This document shows, in pieces, positions 1-7,891 of a DNA stretch of 16,904 bases. The stretch lies in the NCBI GenBank assembly GCA_002343455.1, contig DDSR01000116.1, positions 135-17,038 on the forward strand, read 5' to 3'. This DNA comes from Deltaproteobacteria bacterium UBA2385 (GTDB lineage: Bacteria; Myxococcota_A; UBA796; UBA2385). The position numbers and the translations under genes were made by a program. Each line of letters opens with the position of its first letter. Within the stretch, counting starts at the first letter, position 1. Below the pieces are notes generated by a model. That model was not told where the DNA came from. It was given only the letters and a program-made list of their open reading frames with translations, and did not search any database.

Positions 1-120
1 TCCAGCATCCGCCGCCAGGCGCGGCCTCGTGCCCCCGGCTCGGGGCGGGCAGGCTTCGTCGAGGCTGGCTTCTCCTCACCCGGCGGGGTCCAGCCCTTCG
101 TTGGCTTCACCTCGGGCGCC

Positions 121-1158
121 TCAACGCGGATGCGGAACTGCGGGCATGGTGGGTTGGTCCAAGCCCTCCAACCGCAAGAAGCCCGCGATGTCCTGGGCCA
201 GCAAGCGGCTGCCCTCGGCGTCGACATGGCCCCCGTCGAAGAAGAAGGGCTCCCGAAGCGAGGGGTCCTCCTCGAAGGCGGCGTAGATCTCCGGCGCCAC
301 GCGCTCGTCCGGGCCGATCACGCTCCGCAGCGTCGCGCCGGTGGTGGTCTCGATCAGCTCCTGGCGCTGGCCCTGGGCCTGGAGCAGGACGCCGCCGGGA
401 GGAGGGTGGAGCCAGAGCGTGTCGGTGGCCTCCAGCACCGGCAGGCCGGGGATGGCCTCGCGCACCGCGTCGGCCAGGGTCGTCCGGCTCCGCGCGCCGC
501 GCAGATCGAAGCTGGAGAGGGGGGAGAGGACCAGGGCCGGCTTCGCCTCGCTGAGGGAGGCGATCGTTCGAAAGAGCGCGGCCAGCGCGGGCAGCTCGTC
601 CACGCGGGGGCGGATCAGGACCAGCACCGTCTCGACCTTGAGCTGGCCGAGCACCATCCTCGCCCAGTGCTGGAGCTGGGCGGGCCGCATGGCCGGCACT
701 CCGGCGCAGAGCACCGGGCGGTCGAGCTCGTCGGAGAGGCGCTCGCCGATGCTGTCCTTGAAGTCCACGCCCCAGCCGAAGGCGACGCTGTCGCCCAGCA
801 GCAGCAGGCGAGGGGAGGGGAGGTCCTCGGCCTCGCGGGTGCCGCGCAGGCGCAGGCGGTTGGTGTCGACGGTGAAGACCCGACGGCGGCCCATGGCGGC
901 GCGGACCCGGGGATCGATGGTGTCCAGCGGGTCGTGGGGGCGGTCGGGGACGACGACGCGCGCGCCGCGCAGGCCGGCCTTGAGCAGGTTGAGGCGGGCG
1001 CCCTCGACGACCAGCGCGTCGATGATCTCGTCGGACTCGGTCGGCAGGGCGTAGACCCCTCTCTCGAGCCAGCGCACCAGCGCCAGCCCGGCGCCTCCGG
1101 CCAGCAGCGAGCTGGCCCCGGCGAGCAGCAGGCGGCGGGTGAGGGGGGAGGGGCCCAT
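121..1158 (-). CDS. SGNH/GDSL-hydrolase-like exported protein
   Basis: A 345-residue protein. The N terminus (LTRRLLLAGASSLLAGGAG) reads as a twin-arginine-like signal or signal anchor, so the rest should lie outside the cytoplasm. The SGNH fold is suggested by block I, LLLLGDSVAFGWG (Gly122-Asp123-Ser124, nucleophile Ser124), and block V, FFFDGGHVDAEGSRLLA (Asp308, His311). Block III, which normally holds G-x-N-D, reads VLVLIRPRVDE around 179-188, so the usual oxyanion Asn is absent; activity may be altered or lost. Family members are esterases or acyltransferases acting on lipids, polysaccharides or peptidoglycan; the substrate here is unknown. I chose the ATG at 1158 because it directly precedes the signal sequence. 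The frame is open further upstream, but that part lacks a hydrophobic start and would overlap the divergent gene. No clear Shine-Dalgarno is seen. It is divergent from another SGNH gene 70 bp away. Confidence 0.75.
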   Translation of the reverse strand: MGPSPLTRRLLLAGASSLLAGGAGLALVRWLERGVYALPTESDEIIDALVVEGARLNLLKAGLRGARVVVPDRPHDPLDTIDPRVRAAMGRRRVFTVDTNRLRLRGTREAEDLPSPRLLLLGDSVAFGWGVDFKDSIGERLSDELDRPVLCAGVPAMRPAQLQHWARMVLGQLKVETVLVLIRPRVDELPALAALFRTIASLSEAKPALVLSPLSSFDLRGARSRTTLADAVREAIPGLPVLEATDTLWLHPPPGGVLLQAQGQRQELIETTTGATLRSVIGPDERVAPEIYAAFEEDPSLREPFFFDGGHVDAEGSRLLAQDIAGFLRLEGLDQPTMPAVPHPR

Positions 1159-1228
1159 GGGGGGATCGAAGCACGCGGGGGCGCCCGGAGGCAAGGCGAT
1201 CCCTGTAAGCTCTGCCCTGGGAGGCTCG
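1159..1228. promoter_or_regulatory. Divergent intergenic region between two SGNH-like genes
   Basis: These 70 bp separate two genes that start in opposite directions, so both promoters should lie here or just inside the genes. On the plus strand TAAGCT (1206-1211) is a possible -10 box, and GGGAGG (1219-1224) is a good Shine-Dalgarno five bases before the ATG at 1229. On the minus strand TTCGAT lies six bases before the ATG at 1158, a spacing that would fit a leaderless transcript. No convincing -35 box was found on either strand. Confidence 0.35.
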
Positions 1229-2350
1229 ATGAGACGCTGGATGGGACGCCTGGTGCTGCTGGTGGTGGGCCTGCTGCTGGGGCTGGTCCTGGCCGAGGTC
1301 GGGGCTCGGGTGGTGGCGCCCACCCCGGCGGCCGAGCTGCTGGGAGAGCCGACCCGCGACGCGACGCCTGGCCTCTACACGACCCACGAGACCCTCGGCC
1401 ATGTGCCGACCCCCGGCTACGACCGCTCCTGGCCGACGCCGGAGGGCAGCATCCGGGTGCGGATCGGGCCCGACGGCTACCGGCTGCCGGCCGCCGACCC
1501 GGCGCTGCCTCGCTGGATCGCCGTGGGCGACTCCTACACGATGGCCGTCCAGGCCCCCGAGGATCGCACCTTCGCCGCGCTGCTGGCCGAGCGGCGGGGG
1601 GTCTCCTTCGTCAACGGCGGGGTCGACGGCTACAGCACCTGGCAGGCCGCCATGCGCTACGAGAAGCTCGACGACCTGGTGCAGGCCGAGGGCGTCGTCT
1701 ACGTGCTCTTCGAGGGCAATGACCTGACCGACAACCAGGTCTTCCTGGGCCGGATGCGCTTCTCCGCCGACGCGGAGGGCAGGCTGACCCTGCCCCCGGC
1801 CAACCCGCACTTCACGGGGCAGGCCCTGGTGCCCTGGCGCTCGGCCACGCTGATGGAGCACCTGCGGGCGCGCAGCCTGCTCCTGGCGGCGATCCACGTG
1901 GTCCGCCACCGCCCCGAAGTGGTCCAACACGGCACGCTGGACCGGTATCGGCGCGAGACCATGGCCATGACCTACGTCGGTCGCGGGGACCGGCAGCGCC
2001 TGCTCGCCGACCTGCGGCCGGCGCTGCTCTACCTGAAGCGCGCCGCGGCCGAGCGCGGGGATCGCCTGCTGGTCGCCCTGGCGCCGGCGCCCTGGATGCT
2101 GGACCCCGCCTTGTCCGAGGCGACCCTGGTGGCCCTGGGACAGCAGCCGGGACAGGCGGACCTCCCGGCCTTTCGCGCCGACCTGAAGGCCGCCGTCGAG
2201 CGGGAGGGCCTCGCCACCTGCGATCTCGGCCCGTCGCTGGCGGCCTCGGCCCAGGCGGGCGAGCACCCCTTCCTCCGATACGACGGCCACTGGTCGAAGC
2301 GGGGCCACGAGGTCGTCGCCGAGGCGCTGAACGCCTGCCTGGGGGGCTGA
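1229..2350 (+). CDS. Membrane-anchored SGNH/GDSL-family hydrolase or acyltransferase
   Basis: A 373-residue protein. Residues 1-22 (MRRWMGRLVLLVVGLLLGLV and on) form an uncleaved-looking signal anchor, placing the catalytic part outside the cytoplasmic membrane. All SGNH blocks are visible: WIAVGDSYTMA (Gly100-Asp101-Ser102), NGGVDGYSTWQ (block II Gly near 134), FEGNDLTDN (Gly163-Asn164-Asp165) and YDGHWSKRGHEVVAEAL (Asp352, His354). With Ser102, Asp352 and His354 in place it should be catalytically competent. The DGHWS ending resembles SGNH proteins that move or remove acyl groups on exported polysaccharides (AlgX/AlgJ-like), but the substrate cannot be read from sequence. The ATG at 1229 is chosen over upstream in-frame starts because of the GGGAGG ribosome site and the hydrophobic segment right after it. 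The sulfatase gene follows 50 bp downstream on the same strand, so co-transcription is likely. Confidence 0.85.
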   Translation: MRRWMGRLVLLVVGLLLGLVLAEVGARVVAPTPAAELLGEPTRDATPGLYTTHETLGHVPTPGYDRSWPTPEGSIRVRIGPDGYRLPAADPALPRWIAVGDSYTMAVQAPEDRTFAALLAERRGVSFVNGGVDGYSTWQAAMRYEKLDDLVQAEGVVYVLFEGNDLTDNQVFLGRMRFSADAEGRLTLPPANPHFTGQALVPWRSATLMEHLRARSLLLAAIHVVRHRPEVVQHGTLDRYRRETMAMTYVGRGDRQRLLADLRPALLYLKRAAAERGDRLLVALAPAPWMLDPALSEATLVALGQQPGQADLPAFRADLKAAVEREGLATCDLGPSLAASAQAGEHPFLRYDGHWSKRGHEVVAEALNACLGG

Positions 2351-2400
2351 TTGTCTGCCCGGGGTGCGCTATCGTGGGGTCCCCTCGCAGGGCATCCTCG

Positions 2401-3900
2401 ATGATCCCCTCGTCCCTCCTCCTCCTCCTCTCCTGTCAGGCTCCGGCTCGGCTTCCCGCCCAGCCGGACAGCGGCACCGAGCCCCTGGACAGCGGCGACG
2501 GGGGAGATGTCGGCGATGGCGGAGGCGGCAGAGACGGCGGGGGCCTCGGCGACGGTGGGGACGGCGGGGGCTCGGGCGACGGAGGAACGGAGGACGGGGG
2601 AACGGAGGATGGGGGGGGCAGCACCACGAAGGCGGCGCTGCCCAACATCCTGCTGGTGATCAGCGACGATCTCGGGGTCGACGCCAGCGCCTGCTACGAG
2701 GCGCCCGTCAGCACCCGTGCCCCCCAGCCCACCATCGAGGCGCTCTGTGCGCGTGGCCTGGTCTTCGACTCGGCCTGGTCCCAGCCGACCTGCTCGCCGA
2801 CCCGCGCCTCCTTGCTCACCGGCCGCTACCCATACCGGCATGGGGTGGCGGAGCCCCTGGCGGACCACCTCCCCGGGCTCACGCTGGATGAACGGTTGAT
2901 CCCCGCGGTCCTGGACGCAGCGGGCTCCGGGTACGCTCACGCGGCCTTCGGAAAGTGGCACCTGGGCACCGACGCCAACGGCGGCCTGTCACACCCGACG
3001 CTGGCGGGCTTCTCCTCCTTCGTCGGCACATGGGGAGGAGGCGTCAGCTCCTACCGTTCCTGGGAGCGTGTCCAGGACGGGGTCGTGACGCCGGTCGAGG
3101 GCTACCTGACCTCGCAGACCGTGGACGATGCCCTGTCCTGGATCGGCGCCCAGACCTCCCCCTGGTTCGCCCTGGTGGGCTTCCACGCCGCGCACAGCCC
3201 GATCCACCTGCCGCCCGAGGAGCTGCACAGCTACGAGCTCTCGGGCGAGGCGGAGGACATCGCGGCGCGCGGCCCGGCGTACTTCCAGTCCATGATCGAG
3301 GAGATGGACACGGAGCTGGGCCGCCTGCTGGAGGGCCTGCCGCCGGGTGCGTTGGACTCCACCGTGGTCATCTACCTCGCGGACAACGGCACGGTCAGCG
3401 AGCTCAACTCGGGCACCTGGCCGCTTGGCCATGGCAAGAGCTCCGTCTACCTCGGTGGGGTCCTGGTCCCCCTGATCGTCGCGGGTCCGGACATCGTCGA
3501 GCCCGGGAGGCGGGTCAGCGGCCTGGTCGACGTCGTTGATCTGTTTCCGACCATCCTGGAGCTGGCGGGCCTCTCCAGCGAGGACTGGCACGACGAGGAG
3601 CTGCCGATCGATGGCATCAGCCTGGTGCCTGCGCTCCTGGACCCCGCTGTCCTCCCCACGCGGACCTTTCAGCTGGCGGAGTGGCTGCCCAGCAACACCG
3701 AGTGGGTTGGTACCGGCCGCACGATCTCGGACGGACGGTTCAAGCTGATGCGCTACCGGGACGGGAGCCGCGCGCTGTACGACATTCGAGTCGACCCGAT
3801 GGAGCTGAGCCCGCTGGATCTCGAGACGCTCGAGGCCGAGGCCAGCGCCGCCCTGACCGGCTTGGAGGCGGAGCTGGACCGGCGCCCCCTCCCGGACTGA
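2401..3900 (+). CDS. Sulfatase lipoprotein (arylsulfatase-type, formylglycine-dependent)
   Basis: A 499-residue sulfate-ester hydrolase. A short lipoprotein signal ends in LLSC, with lipidated Cys12. Residues about 24-74 are a spacer made almost only of Asp, Gly, Ser and Thr/Glu, which would hold the enzyme off the membrane. The sulfatase domain starts at PNILLVISDDLGVD (metal ligands Asp89, Asp90). PTCSPTRASLLTG (129-141) matches the family signature exactly; Cys131 is the residue oxidised to formylglycine and Arg135 stabilises it. Further family positions are FGKWHLG (Lys185, His187), FHAAHSP (262-268), LADNG (Asp328, Asn329) and HGKSS (Lys346). The domain looks complete, so the enzyme should be active if the host has a formylglycine-generating enzyme, which is not in this window. 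ATG 2401 fits the lipobox; an in-frame GTG at 2374 would add nine polar residues. The gene ends four bases from the convergent norD stop. Confidence 0.92.
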   Translation: MIPSSLLLLLSCQAPARLPAQPDSGTEPLDSGDGGDVGDGGGGRDGGGLGDGGDGGGSGDGGTEDGGTEDGGGSTTKAALPNILLVISDDLGVDASACYEAPVSTRAPQPTIEALCARGLVFDSAWSQPTCSPTRASLLTGRYPYRHGVAEPLADHLPGLTLDERLIPAVLDAAGSGYAHAAFGKWHLGTDANGGLSHPTLAGFSSFVGTWGGGVSSYRSWERVQDGVVTPVEGYLTSQTVDDALSWIGAQTSPWFALVGFHAAHSPIHLPPEELHSYELSGEAEDIAARGPAYFQSMIEEMDTELGRLLEGLPPGALDSTVVIYLADNGTVSELNSGTWPLGHGKSSVYLGGVLVPLIVAGPDIVEPGRRVSGLVDVVDLFPTILELAGLSSEDWHDEELPIDGISLVPALLDPAVLPTRTFQLAEWLPSNTEWVGTGRTISDGRFKLMRYRDGSRALYDIRVDPMELSPLDLETLEAEASAALTGLEAELDRRPLPD

Positions 3901-3908
3901 GCGCTCAG
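3897..3908. repeat. 12-bp perfect palindrome over two convergent stop codons
   Basis: CTGAGCGCTCAG contains the TGA stop of the sulfatase gene and, on the other strand, the TGA stop of norD. With no loop it is a poor terminator hairpin. No other space exists for a terminator between the two genes, so transcripts probably read into each other. It may simply follow from two mirrored stop codons. Confidence 0.5.
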
Positions 3909-5623
3909 CTCATCCGCCCGTAGACCCGGGCAAGCGCCTCGGGCAGCGCCTCGGGGCGAGGCAGGATCGACCAGGCCCCCGGCCCCATCATCGCCGGCAG
4001 CCAGTCGCTGGCCCGCTGCTCGATCGTCAGGGCGTGGGTCCGCACCCCGGCGGCCCGGGCCTCGCGCAGGGCCTGGCGCACATCGGCCATGCCGTAGCGT
4101 CCCTCGTAGCGGTCGTAGTCGGTGGGCTTGCCGTCGCTGACCAGCAGCAGCAGGCGGTGGCGGGCCGGGACACGCCGCAGCCCGGCGACGGCGTGGCGCA
4201 GGGCGGGGCCGATGCGGGTGTAGCCCTGGGGCTGCAGGGCGCCCAGGCGTCCGCGGGCGCGGGCCCAGGGCTCATGCCAGTCGCGCAGCACCAGCGATCG
4301 CACCTTGTGCCGGGTGTGGCTGGCGAAGGCCTGGAGCTGGAGGCGGTCGCCCAGCCGGTCGCAGACCTCGCCCAGCACAAAGGCGCTGTCGCGGGCGACG
4401 TCGAGCACCCGGCGGTTGTCGACCCAGGCGTCGCTGGAGAGGGAGATGTCCAGCAGGACGCAGGTGGCGAGGTCGCGGCGCTGGCGGGCCTGGCGGATGT
4501 AGAGCCGAGGATCGGGATCGCAGCCGGCCCGGCGGCTGGCCCAGGCCTCGGTGAGGGCGTCGACGTCGACCTGCTCGCCGTCCAATTGGCGGGGCTGCTC
4601 GGAGAGGCGGTCCCGGTGGCGGCAGAGCTCGGCGTACAGTCGATCGACCGTCCGTCGGGTGCGGATCAGGGCCTGGCCGGCCCAGGCGGGATCCTCGGCC
4701 CGCGCGTGGGCGGGGTAGACCCGGGCCCAGTCCGGCTTGTACCGGCCCGCGCCGCCGTCCCACTCGGGGTAGGCGATGCCCGGGTCGTCCGGGTCGATGT
4801 CACCGACCTCGGGCACCGAGGCGTCCAGGGCGATCTCGGCCCGCAGCAGGCTGTGGGCCTGGGGACCGCCGCGCAGCATCTGTCCGAGGTTGACCTCTTC
4901 CAGGGCTTCGAGGTGGTCGTCGAGATCGTCCGACCCGTCGAGCTGACGCAGCGTCCCGTTGAAGGGCTCGGCCATCTCGACCTTCTCGAAGGCGTGGATG
5001 GGGAGCTGCAGGGCCTCCTCCTCCTTCAAGGCCAGGATGTCGACCTCCTCGATCGGCAGGGCCTCGGCCTCGCTGGCCTCCCGAGACGGAGGGCCCTCGC
5101 CCTCGCCCTCGTCCGCCGATGGCGCCCGATTGACCTCCAGCAAGGGACCCCAGAGCACCACCCGGCCGGCTTGCGCTTGCAGGGCCAGGGCCTCCTCCCA
5201 GGCGGGACCGAAGCCGGCGAGCTCCTCGCGCAGGCGGGGGATGGCTCGATCGAGGCGCTGCAGGAGGGGGCCCTCCTCGCGGGCGAGGGCGCCGCCCAGC
5301 ACGGCGCGCAGCAGGTAGAGGCCGGCGTTGGCCTCGGCGTCCGGGGCGAGGTCCATCTGAGCCGGGAGCAGCAGATCGTCCTCGCGCAGCCCGCCGGCGT
5401 CACGAGCGAGCTGCACCCGCAGCGGCCGCCCGGCGACCAGCGAGGCCAGCAGCTCCAGCCGGCGGGCCAGGGGCCCGAGCAGGGCGACCCGCTCGGTGTC
5501 CACGGCCACCTCGGCCGGACGCAGCCGCCGCCACAGCGCGCGCAGTCCGCGAAAGAGGCCCTCCTCCCAGTCCAGCGCGAGGTCGAGGGTGGGTGTCGGT
5601 GGGTTTCGAGTTGTCATCGGCAT
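3905..5623 (-). CDS. norD: NorD, VWA-domain NO reductase activation protein
   Basis: A 572-residue protein with a C-terminal von Willebrand factor A domain at about 387-555. The metal-ion-dependent adhesion site is intact: LLDISLSSDAW (Asp392, Ser394, Ser396), GYTRIGPALRHA (Thr469) and LLVSDGKPTDYD (Asp497). The long N-terminal part is rich in acidic residues (for example 171-205 and 229-243), typical of NorD. NorD is a cytoplasmic partner of the AAA+ ATPase NorQ; the pair is needed to make active NorBC, probably by helping non-haem iron insertion. Length is close to the family norm of about 600. It is last in norCBQD. ATG codons at 5623 and 5617 are both possible. Upstream, only six bases separate the start from a 27-bp stem that occupies the usual ribosome-site position, so translation may be weak or structure-controlled. 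Confidence 0.93.
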   Translation of the reverse strand: MPMTTRNPPTPTLDLALDWEEGLFRGLRALWRRLRPAEVAVDTERVALLGPLARRLELLASLVAGRPLRVQLARDAGGLREDDLLLPAQMDLAPDAEANAGLYLLRAVLGGALAREEGPLLQRLDRAIPRLREELAGFGPAWEEALALQAQAGRVVLWGPLLEVNRAPSADEGEGEGPPSREASEAEALPIEEVDILALKEEEALQLPIHAFEKVEMAEPFNGTLRQLDGSDDLDDHLEALEEVNLGQMLRGGPQAHSLLRAEIALDASVPEVGDIDPDDPGIAYPEWDGGAGRYKPDWARVYPAHARAEDPAWAGQALIRTRRTVDRLYAELCRHRDRLSEQPRQLDGEQVDVDALTEAWASRRAGCDPDPRLYIRQARQRRDLATCVLLDISLSSDAWVDNRRVLDVARDSAFVLGEVCDRLGDRLQLQAFASHTRHKVRSLVLRDWHEPWARARGRLGALQPQGYTRIGPALRHAVAGLRRVPARHRLLLLVSDGKPTDYDRYEGRYGMADVRQALREARAAGVRTHALTIEQRASDWLPAMMGPGAWSILPRPEALPEALARVYGRMS

Positions 5624-5629
5624 TCCAGA

Positions 5630-5688
5630 AGGGGTCTGGTCGTTACAATTCCAATTCCGGCAATTGGAATTGTAACGACCAGACCCCT
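5630..5688. repeat. Perfect 27-bp inverted repeat (5-base loop) between norQ and norD
   Basis: Arms 5630-5656 and 5662-5688 are exact reverse complements across the loop CCGGC. The outer part reads AGGGGTCTGGTCGTTAC and the inner part AATTCCAATT, far richer in A/T than anything nearby. It lies inside the nor operon, whose other junctions are only 8 and 14 bp. No T tract follows on either strand, so it is not a classic intrinsic terminator. The shape is like REP-type palindromes moved by Y1/RAYT transposases, or a miniature inverted-repeat element; the family assignment is inference. In norQ-norD mRNA it would fold into a very stable stem immediately before the norD start codon. Confidence 0.9.
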
Positions 5689-5702
5689 AGCGTTCTAGCG
5701 TT
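5687..5702. repeat. Tandem 8-bp duplication CTAGCGTT x2 at the norQ stop
   Basis: CTAGCGTTCTAGCGTT is two exact 8-bp copies joined to the edge of the large hairpin. A third CTAG follows at 5704-5707 and holds the norQ stop codon (TAG on the minus strand). CTAG is a rare tetramer in many bacterial genomes, so three within 21 bp is notable. It may be a scar of the hairpin's insertion or simple slippage. Confidence 0.6.
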
Positions 5703-5703
5703 G

Positions 5704-6492
5704 CTAGTCGAACACGAGGCAGACCAGGTCCATGATGGCCTGGGCCAGCTCGGGGTCGTCGGTCAGCGGCTCGACGATGGCCACCCGGCAGGCCAGGCGG
5801 GCGGGGAGGCCCGAGCCGATCAGGCGGGCGGCGTCGACGAGCAGGCGGGTCGAGGGCTGCTCGGCGAGGCCCAGGTGCTCGACGGCGCGCACCTTGCCGG
5901 CCAGGGCGACCAGCCTGCGGGCGAGGCCTGGCTCCACGCCCGTCTCGCCGCGGAGGATCTCCGCCTCGACGGCCGCCGCCGGGTAGCCGAAGCTCAGCCC
6001 GACGAAGCGCTGCCGGGTGGAGGGCTTCATCTCCTTCAGGCTGCGCTGGTAGCCGGGGTTGAAGCTGACCACCAGCATGAACTCCGGCGGCGCGCTCAGC
6101 TGCTCGTCGTGGCGCTCTACGTACAACATCCGGCGGTGGTCCGTCAGCGGGTGCAGCACGACGATCACATCGCTGCGCGCCTCGGCCACCTCGTCGACGT
6201 AGAGGATGGCCCCCTCCCGCACCGCGCGGGTGACGGGCCCGTCCTGCCAGACCGTCTCCCCCCCCTGCACCAGGTAGCGCCCCACCAGGTCGACGGCGCT
6301 GGTGTCGTCGTGGGCGGCCACCGTGACCAGGGGGCGGCCCAGGCGGGCGGCCATATGCTCGACGAAGCGCGACTTGCCACAGCCGGTGGGGCCCTTCAGC
6401 ATCATCGGCAGACGATCGCGGAAGCAGTGCTCGAAGACCGTACACTCCTCGCCGACCGGGCGGTACCAGGGCAGCGTCAGCGGTGCGTTCAT
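5704..6492 (-). CDS. norQ: NorQ, MoxR-type AAA+ ATPase for NO reductase maturation
   Basis: A 262-residue AAA+ ATPase of the MoxR/CbbQ/NorQ group, full length for the family. Walker A is GPTGCGKS (34-41), Walker B is ILYVDEV (96-102, Asp100-Glu101), and sensor 1 is VSFNPGY with Asn145. STRQRF (159-163) supplies candidate arginine fingers. HDDTSAVDLVGRYL (61-74) is a typical NorQ stretch. The protein forms a ring that uses ATP, with NorD, to activate the membrane-bound reductase. The ATG at 6492 has a good ribosome site (GTGAGGT, about seven bases before it), and only eight bases separate it from the end of norB. The open frame continues upstream through norB but is antisense-like Gly/Arg/Pro filler there. 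The downstream junction to norD is interrupted by a large hairpin. Confidence 0.95.
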   Translation of the reverse strand: MNAPLTLPWYRPVGEECTVFEHCFRDRLPMMLKGPTGCGKSRFVEHMAARLGRPLVTVAAHDDTSAVDLVGRYLVQGGETVWQDGPVTRAVREGAILYVDEVAEARSDVIVVLHPLTDHRRMLYVERHDEQLSAPPEFMLVVSFNPGYQRSLKEMKPSTRQRFVGLSFGYPAAAVEAEILRGETGVEPGLARRLVALAGKVRAVEHLGLAEQPSTRLLVDAARLIGSGLPARLACRVAIVEPLTDDPELAQAIMDLVCLVFD

Positions 6493-6500
6493 CTCGGACC

Positions 6501-7877
6501 TCACTTCGCAGGCGCGGGCGCGGTGGAGGGGCTGGGCCGGTGGGCCACCGCCATGCGCAGCGGGTGGCCGTGCTTGATGAAGACCCAGATCAGCAGGCCG
6601 ATGCCCAGCGTGAACAGGCTCGCCGCCAGGACCAGGCCCAGGAAGTGGACCGCGACGGCCTCCTGCACGGCCAGGAAGTCCATGCCGACCCGTCGCTCCA
6701 GGTAGACCTGGGTGACGCCGGCGACGGCGAAGGCCCCGGTCATGGAGACCATCCCGATGTTGGACAGCCAGAAGCCCCACTCGCTGGCCCAGTGATCGTA
6801 CAGCTTGCGTCCGGTCATCTCGGGCAGGATGTAGGCGATCATGCCGAAGATGAGCATGGCGTAGGCACCCCAGAAGGCGAGGTGGCCGTGCATGGCGGTG
6901 ACCAGGGTGCCGTGCGTCCAGATGTTGACTTGGGGCAGGGTGTGGGCGAAGCCCAGGAAGCCGGCGCCGACGAAGCTCATGATGCCGCAGCCGACCGACC
7001 AGGTCAGGGCGATGCGGTTCTCGTGGCGCCGGCCGCCCCGGCGGGCCATGGCGACCGTGTACAGAGCCATGCCCAGGAAGGCCAGCGGCTCCAGCGCGCT
7101 GAAGAAGCCGCCCACCATCAGCCAGTACTCGGGCGCGCCGATCCAGTAGTAGTGGTGCCCGGTGCCCAGGATGCCCGAGAGGAAGGTCAGGCCGACGATG
7201 ACGTAGAGCCACTTCTCGATGACCTCTCGGTCCACGCCCGAGAGCTTGATCAGCAGGTAGGAGAGGATGGCGCCCATGATCAGCTCCCAGACGCCCTCGA
7301 CCCAGAGGTGGACCACCCACCAGCGGAAGTACGAGTCCATCACCTGGCTGTCGAAGGTGATCATCCCCGGCAGGTACAGCAGGGCGGCGGCCAGCAAGCC
7401 CGCCAGCAGGGTCAGCGAGGTGGTGGTGTAGCGCTTGCCCTTCAGGATGGTCATCCCGATGTTCAGCAGGAAGGCCAGGACGTTGACCACCACGAGGTAG
7501 TCCAGGGGCCGGGGGATCTCCAGGAACTTGCGGCCCTCCCACCAGTTCATGTGGAAGCCGATGATGGAGACCACGCCCACCAGGACGAGGCTGGCCCACT
7601 GGACCCAGGCCAGGGGGATGCTCCAGAGCTCGTGCTCTGTCTCCTCGGGGATGATGACGTAGGCGCTGCCCATGAAGCCGGCCAGCAGCCAGACGACCAG
7701 CAGGTTGGTGTGGGTCGCGCGGGCGGCGTTGAAGGGGATCCACTCGTGCAGCCCGTCGAAGCCCATATGGGCGAAGCCCATGATGAAGCCGTAGATGATC
7801 TGCAAGCTCAGCAGCAGCATGCAGGTGGCGAAGAAGGCCCAGGCGACCTTCCACGATTCGTACTTGAGGGTGGTCAT
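6501..7877 (-). CDS. norB: NorB, catalytic subunit of cytochrome-c NO reductase
   Basis: A 458-residue multi-pass haem-copper-oxidase-superfamily protein reducing 2 NO to N2O in the cytoplasmic membrane. All expected ligands are present: His56 (ATHTNLL) and His332 for haem b, His330 (HGHLAFWG) for haem b3, and His190, His241 and His242 (GTGHHYYW) plus Glu194 (HLWVEGVWEL) for the non-haem iron. Glu198 and Glu263, which correspond to conserved glutamates near the active site, are also kept. There is no N-terminal quinol-oxidising extension, so this is the cNor form needing NorC as electron entry. Length is close to the Pseudomonas protein (466). GGAG lies about eight bases before the ATG. norC ends 14 bases upstream and norQ starts eight bases downstream, so all are one transcript. 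Confidence 0.97.
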   Translation of the reverse strand: MTTLKYESWKVAWAFFATCMLLLSLQIIYGFIMGFAHMGFDGLHEWIPFNAARATHTNLLVVWLLAGFMGSAYVIIPEETEHELWSIPLAWVQWASLVLVGVVSIIGFHMNWWEGRKFLEIPRPLDYLVVVNVLAFLLNIGMTILKGKRYTTTSLTLLAGLLAAALLYLPGMITFDSQVMDSYFRWWVVHLWVEGVWELIMGAILSYLLIKLSGVDREVIEKWLYVIVGLTFLSGILGTGHHYYWIGAPEYWLMVGGFFSALEPLAFLGMALYTVAMARRGGRRHENRIALTWSVGCGIMSFVGAGFLGFAHTLPQVNIWTHGTLVTAMHGHLAFWGAYAMLIFGMIAYILPEMTGRKLYDHWASEWGFWLSNIGMVSMTGAFAVAGVTQVYLERRVGMDFLAVQEAVAVHFLGLVLAASLFTLGIGLLIWVFIKHGHPLRMAVAHRPSPSTAPAPAK

Positions 7878-7891
7878 GGTGGTCTCCGTTT

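Noticed and set aside
33..45. Terminator hairpin beyond the first SGNH gene (CCCCG/CGGGG with a 3-base loop)
   Set aside because: Five pairs with no T tract, in a region where such GC matches are expected by chance.
107..2308. 733-codon open frame on the minus strand across the two divergent SGNH genes
   Set aside because: It is antisense to the plus-strand gene with its clear GDS and DGHW motifs and out of frame with the minus-strand gene. Its translation is Arg/Pro/Gly/Gln filler typical of GC-rich shadow frames.
5630..5688. Ordinary intrinsic terminator after norQ
   Set aside because: The stem is strong, but no T tract follows it on either strand, and norD belongs to the same operon downstream.
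4034..5698. Long plus-strand open frame opposite norD
   Set aside because: It is antisense to NorD, whose VWA metal site is clear. The frame has no recognisable motif and is only open because stop codons are rare at this GC content.
6501..7877. Quinol-dependent NO reductase (qNor)
   Set aside because: The N-terminal cytochrome-c-like extension and extra span of qNor are missing, and a norC gene lies directly upstream.
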